A DNA stretch of 28,762 bases from JACQFZ01 sp036396275 (GTDB lineage: Bacteria; Pseudomonadota; Gammaproteobacteria; Acidiferrobacterales; Sulfurifustaceae). This document shows positions 1-8,175 of the stretch, in pieces. The notes beneath the pieces are model-generated. The model ran no database searches. It saw nothing but the letters and a program-made list of their open reading frames with translations, and was not told where the DNA came from. Both the position numbers and the translations under genes were made by a program. Position 1 is the stretch's first letter. Every line of letters starts with the position of its first letter. The stretch covers positions 1-28,762 of the forward strand of contig DASWLD010000048.1 in the NCBI GenBank assembly GCA_036396275.1. Direction: 5' to 3'.

Positions 1-449
1 AGCACCGTTTCCTGGTTTGGTTCGAGATCGACGAAGAAAACGTGCTTACCGTCGTCGAGCGCCTTCTCGAAACGGGTAAAGTTGTGGTTCGGCCGTTCGA
101 TGCCGAGAAGTCCGCCCTCCCAGGCGCAGAACCCGAGCACGATGACGGCGAGAAAAACGAAAGGTACCCAACCCGCCGCGGTCTGCGTGACGCCGGTCAA
201 ATACGCCGCGCCCAGAACCAGGGCAAAACCGCACACGCCCACCGCGGCGCCACGCTTGGCTGCATGGACGACGTCCTTCTTCATGAACGACTGCACTTCG
301 TGCAGGCGGGTGTGACGCTCCACTTCCGCGTCGTTGCGGCTGAGCACGTGGATCTGGGGAGTGGAAATGCCCGCGGCTTCCAGCTGCTCTTCGAAAACTT
401 CCAGGTCGTCTAAGTTGTTGCTGATAAAATAATGCCTTAGCATCTTCAT
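1..449 (-). CDS. Conserved two-helix inner-membrane protein (partial, 3' end beyond the window)
   Basis: This reading frame is open from the ATG at 449 to the left edge, giving about 149 residues with no stop. A GGGGAA ribosome binding site lies 5 bases before the ATG. The start MKMLRHYFISNNLDDLE and the segment around TPQIHVLSRND resemble small gammaproteobacterial proteins often labelled magnesium transporter or redox-control protein without experimental support. Residues 1-60 are soluble. Two hydrophobic segments at about 66-87 and 92-110 would form a membrane hairpin. A charged region follows (ERPNHNFTRFEKALDDGKHVFFVDLEP), resembling a second soluble ferredoxin-like half. The family resemblance is from memory and the biochemical function is unknown. 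The gene is transcribed away from the DUF455 gene, with about 270 bases between them. Confidence 0.72.
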   Translation of the reverse strand, partial: MKMLRHYFISNNLDDLEVFEEQLEAAGISTPQIHVLSRNDAEVERHTRLHEVQSFMKKDVVHAAKRGAAVGVCGFALVLGAAYLTGVTQTAAGWVPFVFLAVIVLGFCAWEGGLLGIERPNHNFTRFEKALDDGKHVFFVDLEPNQETV

Positions 450-720
450 CGTTTCCCCTTGCTCGACCGCGCCTGTTGCGGATGGATAGCGGTCCGCCGG
501 GCATTCTGAACTCAAGCATGGTCTCCGACAACAGGCGGTAAGGCTTTGAACGCAAGCGATATTTCAACACCTACCTTTGCGGCGCGCTTAGCCGCGGCGC
601 CAACCGATTCGCCGGTTTCGACGGGCACACCGCGGAGGTCATCGGCGAGAGCCGGCGACTGCCGGATTCTACGGTGGACGTCAAACGAAATGTGTCAAAT
701 TCGCAAGCTCAAAAAACCTT
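450..720. other. Intergenic region between divergent genes, no gene recognised
   Basis: This 271-base stretch separates the leftward membrane-protein gene from the rightward DUF455 gene and should hold both promoters. Short open frames here have no recognisable protein features. I found no -35/-10 pair with good spacing that I would defend. Confidence 0.4.
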
Positions 721-1549
721 GTGTCTTTCCGCGTGATCGCGAAGTTACATGACCGGGCCTACGCCGCCCTGCGCGAGCGCGATCCGGCCGCGAAATGCGC
801 GCAAGCACGCACCCTGCTGCACGACTGGGGCACGGGTCGGTTGGCGAATGATTCCAATGCGACGGCAGTCGAAGCGGTGCATGAACCCGGTCGACCGGAC
901 CTTCCGGTGCTGGTATCGCCCCGTGTCGTCGAGCGGCGCAAGGTCTCGACCGTCGAGGGCCGCGCGGCGCTGCTGCATTCGTTGGCACATATCGAATTTC
1001 AACGCCGTGAATCTGGCGCTCGATGCGGTGTACCGATTTCGCGGTTTGCCGCGCGACTACTACGCTGACTGGATCCGCGTGGCGGCTGAAGAGGCGTATC
1101 ACTTCACGTTACTGCGCGATCATCTGGTCGCGCTCGGTTTCGACTACGGCCGCTTCACGGCGCACAACGGCTTGTGGGAGATGGCCGTGAAGACCGCGCA
1201 CGATCCACTGGTACGCATGGCGCTGGTGCCCCGGCTGCTCGAAGCCCGTGGGCTCGACGCCGCGCCGGCGCTGATTGCCAAGCTAACGTCCGGCGGCGAC
1301 GCGCGCGCCGTCAAAATCATGCAAGTCATCCAGCGCGACGAGGTTGAGCATGTAAGGATCGGCAACCGCTGGTACGCGTACTTCTGCGCGCAGCGCGGTG
1401 TTGATCCGGTGGAAACGTTTCGTCGATTGTTGACCGCGCACGGTGTGCGTCTGCGCGCGCCGTTCGACGCGGCCGCGCGCAGGCGAGCGGGATTCAGCGA
1501 GGCGGAAATGGAGTTACTCGACGAGTTGGCGCGGGCCGGGGCCAGCTAG
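721..1549 (+). pseudogene. DUF455 ferritin-like protein, disrupted by a one-base frameshift
   Basis: Two overlapping frames together give a complete DUF455-family protein (PF04305, ferritin-like fold). The first frame starts at GTG 721 and runs through AALLHSLAHIEF. The family sequence then continues as NAVNLALDAVYRF in the next frame. Removing one T from the TTT at 997-999 restores a single frame of about 275 residues. The second frame keeps two helices carrying likely metal ligands, AAEEAYHF and RDEVEHVRIG, as in ferritin-like di-metal proteins. The family's substrate is not established. No good ribosome binding site precedes GTG 721, and GTG 733 is an alternative. The stop codon overlaps the stop of the convergent phosphodiesterase gene. 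This may be a real recent mutation or a sequencing error, because the rest of the frame is undamaged. Confidence 0.8.
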
Positions 1550-2616
1550 CGGCGGGCGAGAAAACCGTCGCGCGCGCTGACGCCGATATCGCTTTGATCG
1601 GTGAAAAAACCGTCGATGCCCGCGCAAAGAAATATTTCGATCTCCTTCACCAGATCGCCGCGGGCGTTCGGATCGGTGCCGGCGCGCAGGTTCGTGGGGA
1701 GAAAATGATTTTCCGCTCGAAACGTGTAGGGGTGTACGTTGAGGCCGCACGCATGGGCGTTGCGCACGAAGTCGGTGCCATTCGCCGCATCGAGCGCGCC
1801 GTCGGCGTCGCGCCGAACAATAAAGTGATATTTCTCCGGGCCGACCCCGTCCGCATAGGAGGCGATCTCGCGTAGGCCCTCGGCCGTCGCCATGTCGTTG
1901 TACGTTAGCGAGCCGTTGGCGGCTACGACATCGGCAGGAGCGCCCGAAGTCTCCAGAAGCTGGATGAGCGGCATGCGCGTCAGGCGCCGCAGTTTTTTCA
2001 GATTGCCGATCTCGAACGACTGGATGAAAACGCGGTCGCGCTTGGTCGCGTAACCGTTCGCGTGCAGAATCTTTACGAGTTTGCCTTCCATCGCGAGACC
2101 CAGTCGTTGGAAGTACGTCGGGTGTTTGGTTTCGGGATAGATGCCGATCTTTCGGCCGAGCGCTTTCTCGTTTGCTTTAACGAGATCGATGATTTCCTGC
2201 AGCGTCGGAACCTCGAACTGACCGTTCAAGCGCGCGTTGGCCGGACGAAGATTCGGAATGCGTTCGACGGCGCGCAATTGTTTGATCTCGGCGAGCGCAA
2301 AGTCTTCGCTGAACCATCCACGGGTCCTCGTACCGTCAACGCTCTTCTCGGTGCGGCGCTCGGCGAACTCCGGACGTTGCGCGACATCGGTGGTGAGGTC
2401 GAGGACGTTATCATGGCGCGCGATCAGGTGACCGTCTTTGGTCATCACCAGGTCCGGCTCGATGAAGTCGGCGCCCTGCAGCATCGCGACGGCGTAACCC
2501 GCGAGCGTGTGTTCGGGGAGATAACCGCTCGCCCCGCGGTGCGCGATGACGATCGGCCGAGTTTCCGCCGCTGGGCGTGCGCGAGGAGTTTTTCGCGTTG
2601 GTTTGCGTTTGGCCAT
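1546..2616 (-). CDS. Glycerophosphodiester phosphodiesterase (GlpQ/UgpQ family)
   Basis: The 356-residue protein should hydrolyse glycerophosphodiesters from phospholipid turnover to glycerol-3-phosphate and an alcohol. The GDPD core is clear: IAHRGASGYLPEHT puts the first catalytic His at 26, EPDLVMTKDG supplies metal ligands Glu53 and Asp55, and the second catalytic His is 68 (ARHDN). The C-terminal part GIDGFFTDQSD matches the end of the barrel. Length is closer to the periplasmic GlpQ group (about 350) than to UgpQ (about 250). However, the N-terminus (MAKRKPTRKTPRARP) is strongly basic and has no hydrophobic signal segment, so a cytoplasmic location is inferred. The ATG at 2616 was chosen because it begins 2 bases after the stop of the AmpG-like gene, so the two are probably cotranscribed and translationally coupled. 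No clear ribosome binding site is visible. Confidence 0.87.
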   Translation of the reverse strand: MAKRKPTRKTPRARPAAETRPIVIAHRGASGYLPEHTLAGYAVAMLQGADFIEPDLVMTKDGHLIARHDNVLDLTTDVAQRPEFAERRTEKSVDGTRTRGWFSEDFALAEIKQLRAVERIPNLRPANARLNGQFEVPTLQEIIDLVKANEKALGRKIGIYPETKHPTYFQRLGLAMEGKLVKILHANGYATKRDRVFIQSFEIGNLKKLRRLTRMPLIQLLETSGAPADVVAANGSLTYNDMATAEGLREIASYADGVGPEKYHFIVRRDADGALDAANGTDFVRNAHACGLNVHPYTFRAENHFLPTNLRAGTDPNARGDLVKEIEIFLCAGIDGFFTDQSDIGVSARDGFLARR

Positions 2617-2618
2617 CG

Positions 2619-4238
2619 TTATGGTTTGGAGCGTGCCACCGCTGTCGCCGCGGTCGCCATGGCGGCGACAATGCTGAACAAACCGATGCCCGCCAATGTT
2701 ATCCAATCGGATACGGTTTCCGGCGCGAGGAATCCGCGCATCGGCGCTATCAGGTCGAAGCCGTTTTGCGGCGTCTGGTGCTGGCGTTTGAAGGCTTCCA
2801 GCAGTATGACGGAGGTCCCGGCTAGAACGACGCCGACTATCCAGCCACCGAATGCGCGAACGAGCAGCGCGGGCCGCGTCAATCGCCGCGGAGCAAGGTC
2901 GGCGATCACGTCGAGCGCGGGTTCGCGCACGCCCAACGGCGAGAAGCGCTGCAGCATGAGCAAACCGGGAATGCCGACCGCGATCGTGAACAAGAAAAAG
3001 TCGAGCCAACCCATCGCGTCGACCATGACGCCGGTGACGGGACCGGCAAGAATGCGCGGCAACGCGAATAAACTTGAAAACAGCGCGTATTGCGTGGCCG
3101 AAAATTTCTTCATGGTCATCCGCAGCAGCAGCACGCCGAATGCGCCGGTGCCCATGCCGCTGGTGAGGCTCTCGAAACCCATGGCGGCGTACATGAGCGG
3201 CCGATTGTCGCCGACCGCCGCAATCAGGACGTAACCGAGGTTCGACAGGATTTGCAGCAAGCCGAACGCCCACAACGCGTGTCCGAGTCCGATCGCGGTG
3301 GTCAGCATGCCGCCGAGAAACGTCCCGGCCAGCGTCGTCACCAGGCCGATGGTGGCGGTGGCGACACCGACGTCGAAGTCGTTGAATCCGATCTCAACGA
3401 GAAACGGACGCACGAGCGCGCCGGCGAGATTGTCCGCGAGTTTGTACAGCACGACGAACGCGAGCAGTTCGAGCGCGCGCGCCTTGCGCAAGAAGCCAAC
3501 GAACGGTTCCCACACGGCGGCGCGCAGCGACGGCGCGGCGCCCAGCCGATCGACTTCCGAACGCGGCGCGAACAGCGTGACGACAAGCATCGGTAGGTAC
3601 AACAGCGCGATCAGCGCGAATACGAACGGCCACGACCACAATCCCGCCAACGTGATGGTTAAGCCGCCGGCGGCGAAGAACGCCGCACGATAGAGCGCGG
3701 TGCGCGCGCCGACGGCAACGCCTTGTTCGCCGGGTTCCAAGACTTCGACGGCATAGGCGTCGATCGCGATGTCTTGGCTCGCCGACGCGAAGGCAATCGC
3801 GAGCGCGAGCGCGCCGATGATCCAGATCGCATCGGGCCGCGTCGCGACGTCGCTTAGCACGAAGGTCAGGACGAGTAACGTGATTTGCGCCGCGAGCGTC
3901 CAACCGAGTTTACGCCCGAGCCGAGGCAACGGCAGCGCATAGCGATCCATCAGCGGCGACCAAAGAAACTTGAAGCTCCATGGCGCTTGCGCCAGCGTGA
4001 ACAGGCCGATGATCTTGATGTCGACGCCTTCGCGTGCGAGCCAGGTGGGGATGGCGATCCAAATCAACCCGAGCGGCAGGCCGGAGGAAAACGAGAGCAG
4101 GCTGACCGCCGCGGTGCGCCAGCTGCGCAGCGCCGGCCATAGCCCGCGCCACCCACGCGACGTCTTTCGATGGGAAGGGCCGTCGTTACTCGGCCGGCAT
4201 GCTGATTTGTGCTTGGACGATTTGGCGGGTCGGGTCAC
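2619..4238 (-). CDS. ampG: AmpG-like muropeptide permease (MFS)
   Basis: The 539-residue integral membrane protein belongs to the AmpG group of the major facilitator superfamily, which imports GlcNAc-anhydroMurNAc peptides from the periplasm for cell-wall recycling. Typical AmpG segments are the first helix FSSGLPLGLIWIAIPTWL (about residues 49-66), the loop SPLMDRY, and SQDIAIDAYAVE in the central part. Twelve MFS helices are followed by two more C-terminal hydrophobic segments (around ALLVRAFGGWIVGVVLAG and ITLAGIGLFSIVAAM), agreeing with the 14-helix topology of Escherichia coli AmpG. The start is a GTG at 4238. No ATG occurs before residue 97, so a long basic cytoplasmic N-terminus of about 40 residues is likely. 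It lies downstream of the dynamin-like gene after a repeat element and directly before the phosphodiesterase. Substrate assignment is by family. Confidence 0.83.
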   Translation of the reverse strand: MTRPAKSSKHKSACRPSNDGPSHRKTSRGWRGLWPALRSWRTAAVSLLSFSSGLPLGLIWIAIPTWLAREGVDIKIIGLFTLAQAPWSFKFLWSPLMDRYALPLPRLGRKLGWTLAAQITLLVLTFVLSDVATRPDAIWIIGALALAIAFASASQDIAIDAYAVEVLEPGEQGVAVGARTALYRAAFFAAGGLTITLAGLWSWPFVFALIALLYLPMLVVTLFAPRSEVDRLGAAPSLRAAVWEPFVGFLRKARALELLAFVVLYKLADNLAGALVRPFLVEIGFNDFDVGVATATIGLVTTLAGTFLGGMLTTAIGLGHALWAFGLLQILSNLGYVLIAAVGDNRPLMYAAMGFESLTSGMGTGAFGVLLLRMTMKKFSATQYALFSSLFALPRILAGPVTGVMVDAMGWLDFFLFTIAVGIPGLLMLQRFSPLGVREPALDVIADLAPRRLTRPALLVRAFGGWIVGVVLAGTSVILLEAFKRQHQTPQNGFDLIAPMRGFLAPETVSDWITLAGIGLFSIVAAMATAATAVARSKP

Positions 4239-4265
4239 GCGCGCAGTTTAGCAGCCCCGCCAACT

Positions 4266-4365
4266 ATCCGTGGAACCGCAGATAAACGCAGATGAACACA
4301 GATCAGGAAAGAGCAGTTCGTTGCAGTTTCCTTTATCTGCGTTTATCCGCGTTAATCCGTGGTTT
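4266..4365. repeat. Dispersed inverted-repeat element, GCAGATAAACGCAGAT type
   Basis: Two arms face each other. The left arm (4266-4303) is built of repeated GCAGAT-like words, and the right arm (4332-4365) is its approximate reverse complement. The perfect core is a 13-base inverted repeat, 4281-4293 with 4335-4347 (GATAAACGCAGAT). The central spacer contains GGAAAGAGCAGTTCG. Similar sequences reading ATCTGCGTTTATCTGCGG occur as intergenic repeats in many bacterial genomes (known pattern, not checked here). It fills most of the gap between the dynamin-like stop and the ampG start. Confidence 0.7.
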
Positions 4366-4376
4366 CAAACTATTAT

Positions 4377-6362
4377 TTAGGAATTGAGTTTCGCGCCGAA
4401 CGGCTGATTGATCTTGCGCAGCAGGTTACCGATCACCGTCAGCTGGCTTTCGAGGTTTTGTTTGTTCAATTCCAGTTCGGCGATACGGCCGCTCAGGTTA
4501 CCGAGATTCCCGTGGACGCGCTTTAGGTTCTCGATGCGATGGTCCATCATCATTTTATGCTCGCGCACCTGCGCCAGAATCGGTGCCATGATCGCCTTGC
4601 TCCAATGGCGTGCCGCGGTGCTGCATTCCTGCTGCACCAGCCGCGCGCGGCTGGCGAGCGTAATGAAGAATTTCTTGATAACGAAATGCTGCTCCGTCAG
4701 CATCATGACCGGGCTCTTTCGAAACGCCTCGGTTTCGTCGTACAACCGCTTGAGTTGGTTGCGGTGTGCCGTCAACGAGAAGGCCGCGGGTTTGATGTCC
4801 GCCAGGCCGTGATCCGCGTGAAACTTGTTATAGATCGCGCGCACCAGACCGATGATCTGCTGGGACTGCAAGTGCGCCCTATCCATCATTTCGATGGCGC
4901 CGTCGAACAGCATTTTCATCCCGACCTGCAAGCCGTGCGTGGTCCACGATTCCTTCATCGCGGTGCGCGTGCGCTGCATCAGCGCGTCGAAATTTTCGAC
5001 GCTTAGGTAGTCGAGCAATACCTTGGTTTGGTCCGACAGCATCGTGCGCGAGGCTTGAAAGCTCGCGAGCGTCTTGTCGTAGGCCTGCTTTTCCGAGCGC
5101 ATGCGCTCGAGCATCTGTTGGATGGCTTCCTGGCTCTTGCCGGAGAGGCTCTTGAGTTCCTTCAGCTGCGTGTCGACCGACCCGACGCGCGCTTCAATCA
5201 TGGCTCGCGTGTTCTCGACGATTGCCCCGATCTCGCGCGTGATTTTATCGCGCATCAGTTCTTGCTTCGCGCCGATGACGTCGCTCGAGAGTTTCTGTTC
5301 GAGCGGCAAGAGGCCGCTGCGCGCCAGCAAGGCGTGGTCCGTCTTGATCTTGCCGAGCAGACCTTTTTGTGCCGATACCGGGAAAATCTGCTTCTTCGAA
5401 ATGCCGAGCGTGTTCGCGGTCTCCTCGATCTGGCGGCCGAGCGAGGTCGCAACCATATCGGGCGTGCGCAGCTCGTCCCACAGCACATCGACCTTGTTCA
5501 GCACGACGATTCGCGGATCGGCGGCGCCGTGACGGATCAGACAAACGTGATTGTTCCAAACGTCGAGATCCGACTTGGTAACACCGGCATCGGCGGCGAG
5601 CACGAACAGCACTGCGTGCGCCGCCGACAACATGTTCATCGTCAGTTCGGGCTCGGTACCAAGTGAATTGAGGCCCGGGGTGTCGAGCACGACCAGGCCC
5701 TGTTTTAGCAACGGGTGCGGAAAGTTGATCAGCGCGTGGCGCCACACCGGAATCTGCACCTTGCCGTCGGACGGAGGCGGCATGGAAGCGGTGAGCGGGT
5801 TGTATAGGCCGAGCGCCTCCGCGTCGCGCACGCTGACCGTCCGCGTCTTGACCAGTTGGGTAAACGTCTCGGCCATCGCTTTGGGCTGGTTCAAGTCGAG
5901 CGGCAGCACCGTCCAGTGCTGCGGTGTGCGTTTGTATTCGGCGATGGTGAGCGAGGACTGGCGCGTCTCGATCGGCAGCAGCTTGACGCACGGCGGCAGC
6001 TTCTCATCGTGCAGCAATTCGGTCGGGCACATCGTCGTTCGTCCGGCATCGGACGGCAGCAGCCGCTGTTTGAAGTCGGAGAAGAAAATCGCGTTGATGA
6101 GCTCAGTCTTACCGCGGGAGAACTCGGCGACCAGGGCCACGATGAGCTTGTCGGATTTCAGCGCGTCGATCAGCTCGTAGACGCGCAGATCGTCCTCGCC
6201 GTTGCCGAGTCCCTGGGTTTCGATCCACGCCTGGTATTCGCCGACAATCCCGGCGAGCTCGTCGCACCAGTTCTTATAGTCGCTCAGGCGTTTGCCGAAC
6301 GCGCCGATGGTGATGCTTGAGCGACTGGTTATCGGTTGCGCACCGATCATTCGGATAGCCAT
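4377..6362 (-). CDS. Bacterial dynamin-family GTPase
   Basis: The 661-residue protein carries a dynamin-type GTPase domain (PF00350) at about residues 70-340. G1/P-loop is AEFSRGKT (79-86), G2 is around GRTTMCPTE (108-115), G3 is DTPG (227-230) and G4 is NKVD (289-292). The rest is mostly helical and rich in charged heptads (for example around VGSVDTQLKELKSLSGKSQEAI and the C-terminal ELNKQNLESQL), as expected for the neck and stalk of dynamin-like proteins. I see no clear transmembrane segment, so membrane contact would be through an amphipathic paddle, which is inferred. Relatives in other bacteria remodel or repair membranes, but no specific role is known for this one. It stands alone rather than as a tandem dynamin pair. 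It is 107 bases downstream of yggT and is followed on the same strand by ampG. Confidence 0.85.
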   Translation of the reverse strand: MAIRMIGAQPITSRSSITIGAFGKRLSDYKNWCDELAGIVGEYQAWIETQGLGNGEDDLRVYELIDALKSDKLIVALVAEFSRGKTELINAIFFSDFKQRLLPSDAGRTTMCPTELLHDEKLPPCVKLLPIETRQSSLTIAEYKRTPQHWTVLPLDLNQPKAMAETFTQLVKTRTVSVRDAEALGLYNPLTASMPPPSDGKVQIPVWRHALINFPHPLLKQGLVVLDTPGLNSLGTEPELTMNMLSAAHAVLFVLAADAGVTKSDLDVWNNHVCLIRHGAADPRIVVLNKVDVLWDELRTPDMVATSLGRQIEETANTLGISKKQIFPVSAQKGLLGKIKTDHALLARSGLLPLEQKLSSDVIGAKQELMRDKITREIGAIVENTRAMIEARVGSVDTQLKELKSLSGKSQEAIQQMLERMRSEKQAYDKTLASFQASRTMLSDQTKVLLDYLSVENFDALMQRTRTAMKESWTTHGLQVGMKMLFDGAIEMMDRAHLQSQQIIGLVRAIYNKFHADHGLADIKPAAFSLTAHRNQLKRLYDETEAFRKSPVMMLTEQHFVIKKFFITLASRARLVQQECSTAARHWSKAIMAPILAQVREHKMMMDHRIENLKRVHGNLGNLSGRIAELELNKQNLESQLTVIGNLLRKINQPFGAKLNS

Positions 6363-6469
6363 CGGAACATAAGTTTACCGGCCGAAATTAACCAAATGCC
6401 ACAGCTGGCGCTTCCGTTGCGCCCAAACAATATAGACCACGATTCGACCGGTGGCGGCGGTTTTGGGAA

Positions 6470-7048
6470 TCAAGAGATCAAAAGAGCGCCGCCGAAGTCG
6501 CGCAACGGGCGCACGATCAGGATGAGCGTCAACTGCAAAAGAACGAACACCGCTATCGGCGAGAGATCGAGGCCGCCGATCGGCGGGATCAGTCGGCGCG
6601 CGGGCGCGAGCAGCGGTTCGGTCAGGCTGTGGAGCAAATCGCCTACGGGGTGGCGCGTGCCGTAGGGGTTCACCCACGACAAGATGATCCGAATGAAAAT
6701 CGCGACGATAAAAACGTACACCGTGAACTCGATGAGTTGCGCAACGGCGATTACCACGACACCGCCGGCGGCCGGGGACGCGCCTTGGAACCACGCGATC
6801 ACGTAAATCTCGAGGATCTGTAGCGCCAACAGCAGCACCACCGCGGCCATATCGACGCCGAACAATCCCGGAATAAATCGACGCAAAAACTGCATCGGTG
6901 GTTGTGTCAGCGTTACGATGAACTGCGAGACGGGGTTGTAAAAGCTCGCGCGCACGAGCTGGAACAACAAGCGCAGGAGTACCAACAAGATGTAGAAGCC
7001 GAATACCAGCTGGATCAAATAAAGACCGGCTTGGCTGAAATAGGTCAC
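6470..7048 (-). CDS. yggT: YggT family integral membrane protein
   Basis: The 192-residue protein contains two YGGT repeats (PF02325), each a pair of helices joined by a Pro-rich amphipathic segment. The first is around NPVSQFIVTLTQPPMQFLRRFIPG and the second around HPVGDLLHSLTEPLLAPARRLIPP. Four to five membrane segments are expected. The family is linked to osmotic tolerance in E. coli and to SepF/YlmG cell-division neighbours elsewhere, but its molecular role is unsettled. The start is a GTG whose last bases overlap the proC stop (GTGA), so translation is probably coupled to proC. The proC-yggT pair is a conserved gammaproteobacterial arrangement. Confidence 0.9.
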   Translation of the reverse strand: MTYFSQAGLYLIQLVFGFYILLVLLRLLFQLVRASFYNPVSQFIVTLTQPPMQFLRRFIPGLFGVDMAAVVLLLALQILEIYVIAWFQGASPAAGGVVVIAVAQLIEFTVYVFIVAIFIRIILSWVNPYGTRHPVGDLLHSLTEPLLAPARRLIPPIGGLDLSPIAVFVLLQLTLILIVRPLRDFGGALLIS

Positions 7049-7962
7049 GCGTTTCTCCCAAACATTTCCGCGAGTTCGCGGGCACGTTTGGTGGCACCGT
7101 GTACCGCCTGCGCAAAGAGCGAGGTGACGCCGCCCCGGGTCAATATGTCGACGGCGCGCTCGGTGGTACCGCCCGGTGATGTGACGCGCGCACGAAGCAG
7201 CGACGGCTCTTCGGCGCCTTCGAGCGCCATCTTGGCCGCGCCGTAGGCGGTCTCGAGGGTTAGCAGGCGTGCGGCGTCGCGGTTCAGGCCCTCGGCGATG
7301 GCGGCTTGTTCAAGCGCCTCCATCACCAACAAGAAGTAGGCCGGACCGCTGCCGGAAAGTGCGGTCACCACGTCGAGGTCGCGTTCATTTTCGACCCAGG
7401 CGGTGACACCGGTCGAGCGTAAAATGGTTTCCGCCGTGGCGCGCATGCGCCGGCTGGCCAGGGCGTTGGCGTAGAGGCCGGCCGCGCCGGCGCCGACGAG
7501 CGCCGGTGTGTTCGGCATGGCGCGCACGATCGGGATCTTGGCCTCCAGCCAGTGTTCCAGGTCGGCAATGCGAATGCCGGCGGCGATCGAAATGACGAGC
7601 GGGCGCTGCCGGCGCACCGCGGGTGCAATCTCAGTCGCGACCGCCCGCATGACTTGCGGTTTCACGGCCAGCACCAAGACTTGCGTGCGTGCCGCCACTT
7701 CGGCGTTCAGCGCACAGGATTTTGCGCCGAAACGTCTCTTTACGGCGTCCCGCTGCGAGGTGTCGGGATCGGCGAAAATAATGCGGCCCGCCGGCCAGCC
7801 GTTGGCGATAAGTCCGCCCGCGAGACTACGCGCCATGTTCCCCGCGCCGATAAATCCGACCAGGGGTCGGCGGCGCGGGCCGGATGCGCGGGCCTTCCCA
7901 GCGCGACCCGGTTTGCGGACGCGAGCGGCGCGCCGCGGCGTTCTCGTTTTATTTACCCCCAT
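7045..7962 (-). CDS. proC: Pyrroline-5-carboxylate reductase
   Basis: This enzyme makes L-proline from 1-pyrroline-5-carboxylate with NAD(P)H, the last step of proline synthesis in the cytoplasm. The Rossmann fold starts at residue 34 with LVGFIGAGNMARSLAGGLI. VRAMPNTPALVGAG, the active-site loop SGSGPAYF and the C-terminal signature TSPGGTTERAV are all intact. The protein has 305 residues, against roughly 270 for the family, because of a 33-residue very basic N-terminal extension (MGVNKTRTPRRAARVRKP). The ATG at 7962 is the only ordinary start ahead of the Rossmann motif. A CTG just before the VGFIG sequence is the only internal alternative. The gene is divergent from pilT. The yggS gene normally placed just upstream of proC is absent. 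Confidence 0.94.
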   Translation of the reverse strand: MGVNKTRTPRRAARVRKPGRAGKARASGPRRRPLVGFIGAGNMARSLAGGLIANGWPAGRIIFADPDTSQRDAVKRRFGAKSCALNAEVAARTQVLVLAVKPQVMRAVATEIAPAVRRQRPLVISIAAGIRIADLEHWLEAKIPIVRAMPNTPALVGAGAAGLYANALASRRMRATAETILRSTGVTAWVENERDLDVVTALSGSGPAYFLLVMEALEQAAIAEGLNRDAARLLTLETAYGAAKMALEGAEEPSLLRARVTSPGGTTERAVDILTRGGVTSLFAQAVHGATKRARELAEMFGRNA

Positions 7963-8175
7963 GGGTCGCGCAGTTTAATACCAGATGAGCGACGACAGAA
8001 GCTAAACATCAGCGTCGACGATCCCCGTCGCGGGCGAGGAAAACACCGAACGGCCGCTGTCCGTTAGCGGCCCGATCGGCCTTTCATCCCCGACGCGCCG
8101 TGTTGCAACCCTTCCGGGTATGGACTAGAAATTAAGCGAGAAACGGGATTCCCCGCCCGCACGTCGTCCGAATCC
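7963..8175. other. Divergent proC/pilT intergenic region with a perfect hairpin
   Basis: The 213 bases hold the promoters of proC (leftward) and pilT (rightward). A perfect 7-base inverted repeat GGCCGCT/AGCGGCC (8052-8058 and 8066-8072, 7-base loop) lies near the middle. I see no remnant of yggS: neither strand encodes the expected lysine-containing motif of the PLP-binding protein. Confidence 0.45.
8103..8131 (+). promoter_or_regulatory. Candidate sigma-70 promoter for pilTU
   Basis: TTGCAA at 8103-8108 and TAGAAA at 8126-8131 are spaced by 17 bases, and each matches the consensus hexamer at 4 of 6 positions. The predicted start of transcription is about 35-40 bases before the pilT ATG. 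It was found by eye only. Confidence 0.35.

Noticed and set aside
46..570. 174-codon minus-strand frame at the left end
   Set aside because: It is in a different frame from the membrane protein that has a ribosome binding site and plausible helices; its product is Arg-rich and featureless.
546..752. 68-codon plus-strand frame before the DUF455 gene
   Set aside because: No ribosome binding site and no protein features were seen, and it overlaps the DUF455 start.
2062..3234. 390-codon open frame on the plus strand
   Set aside because: It is antisense to the phosphodiesterase and AmpG genes and has no recognisable domain; high GC makes long antisense frames common.
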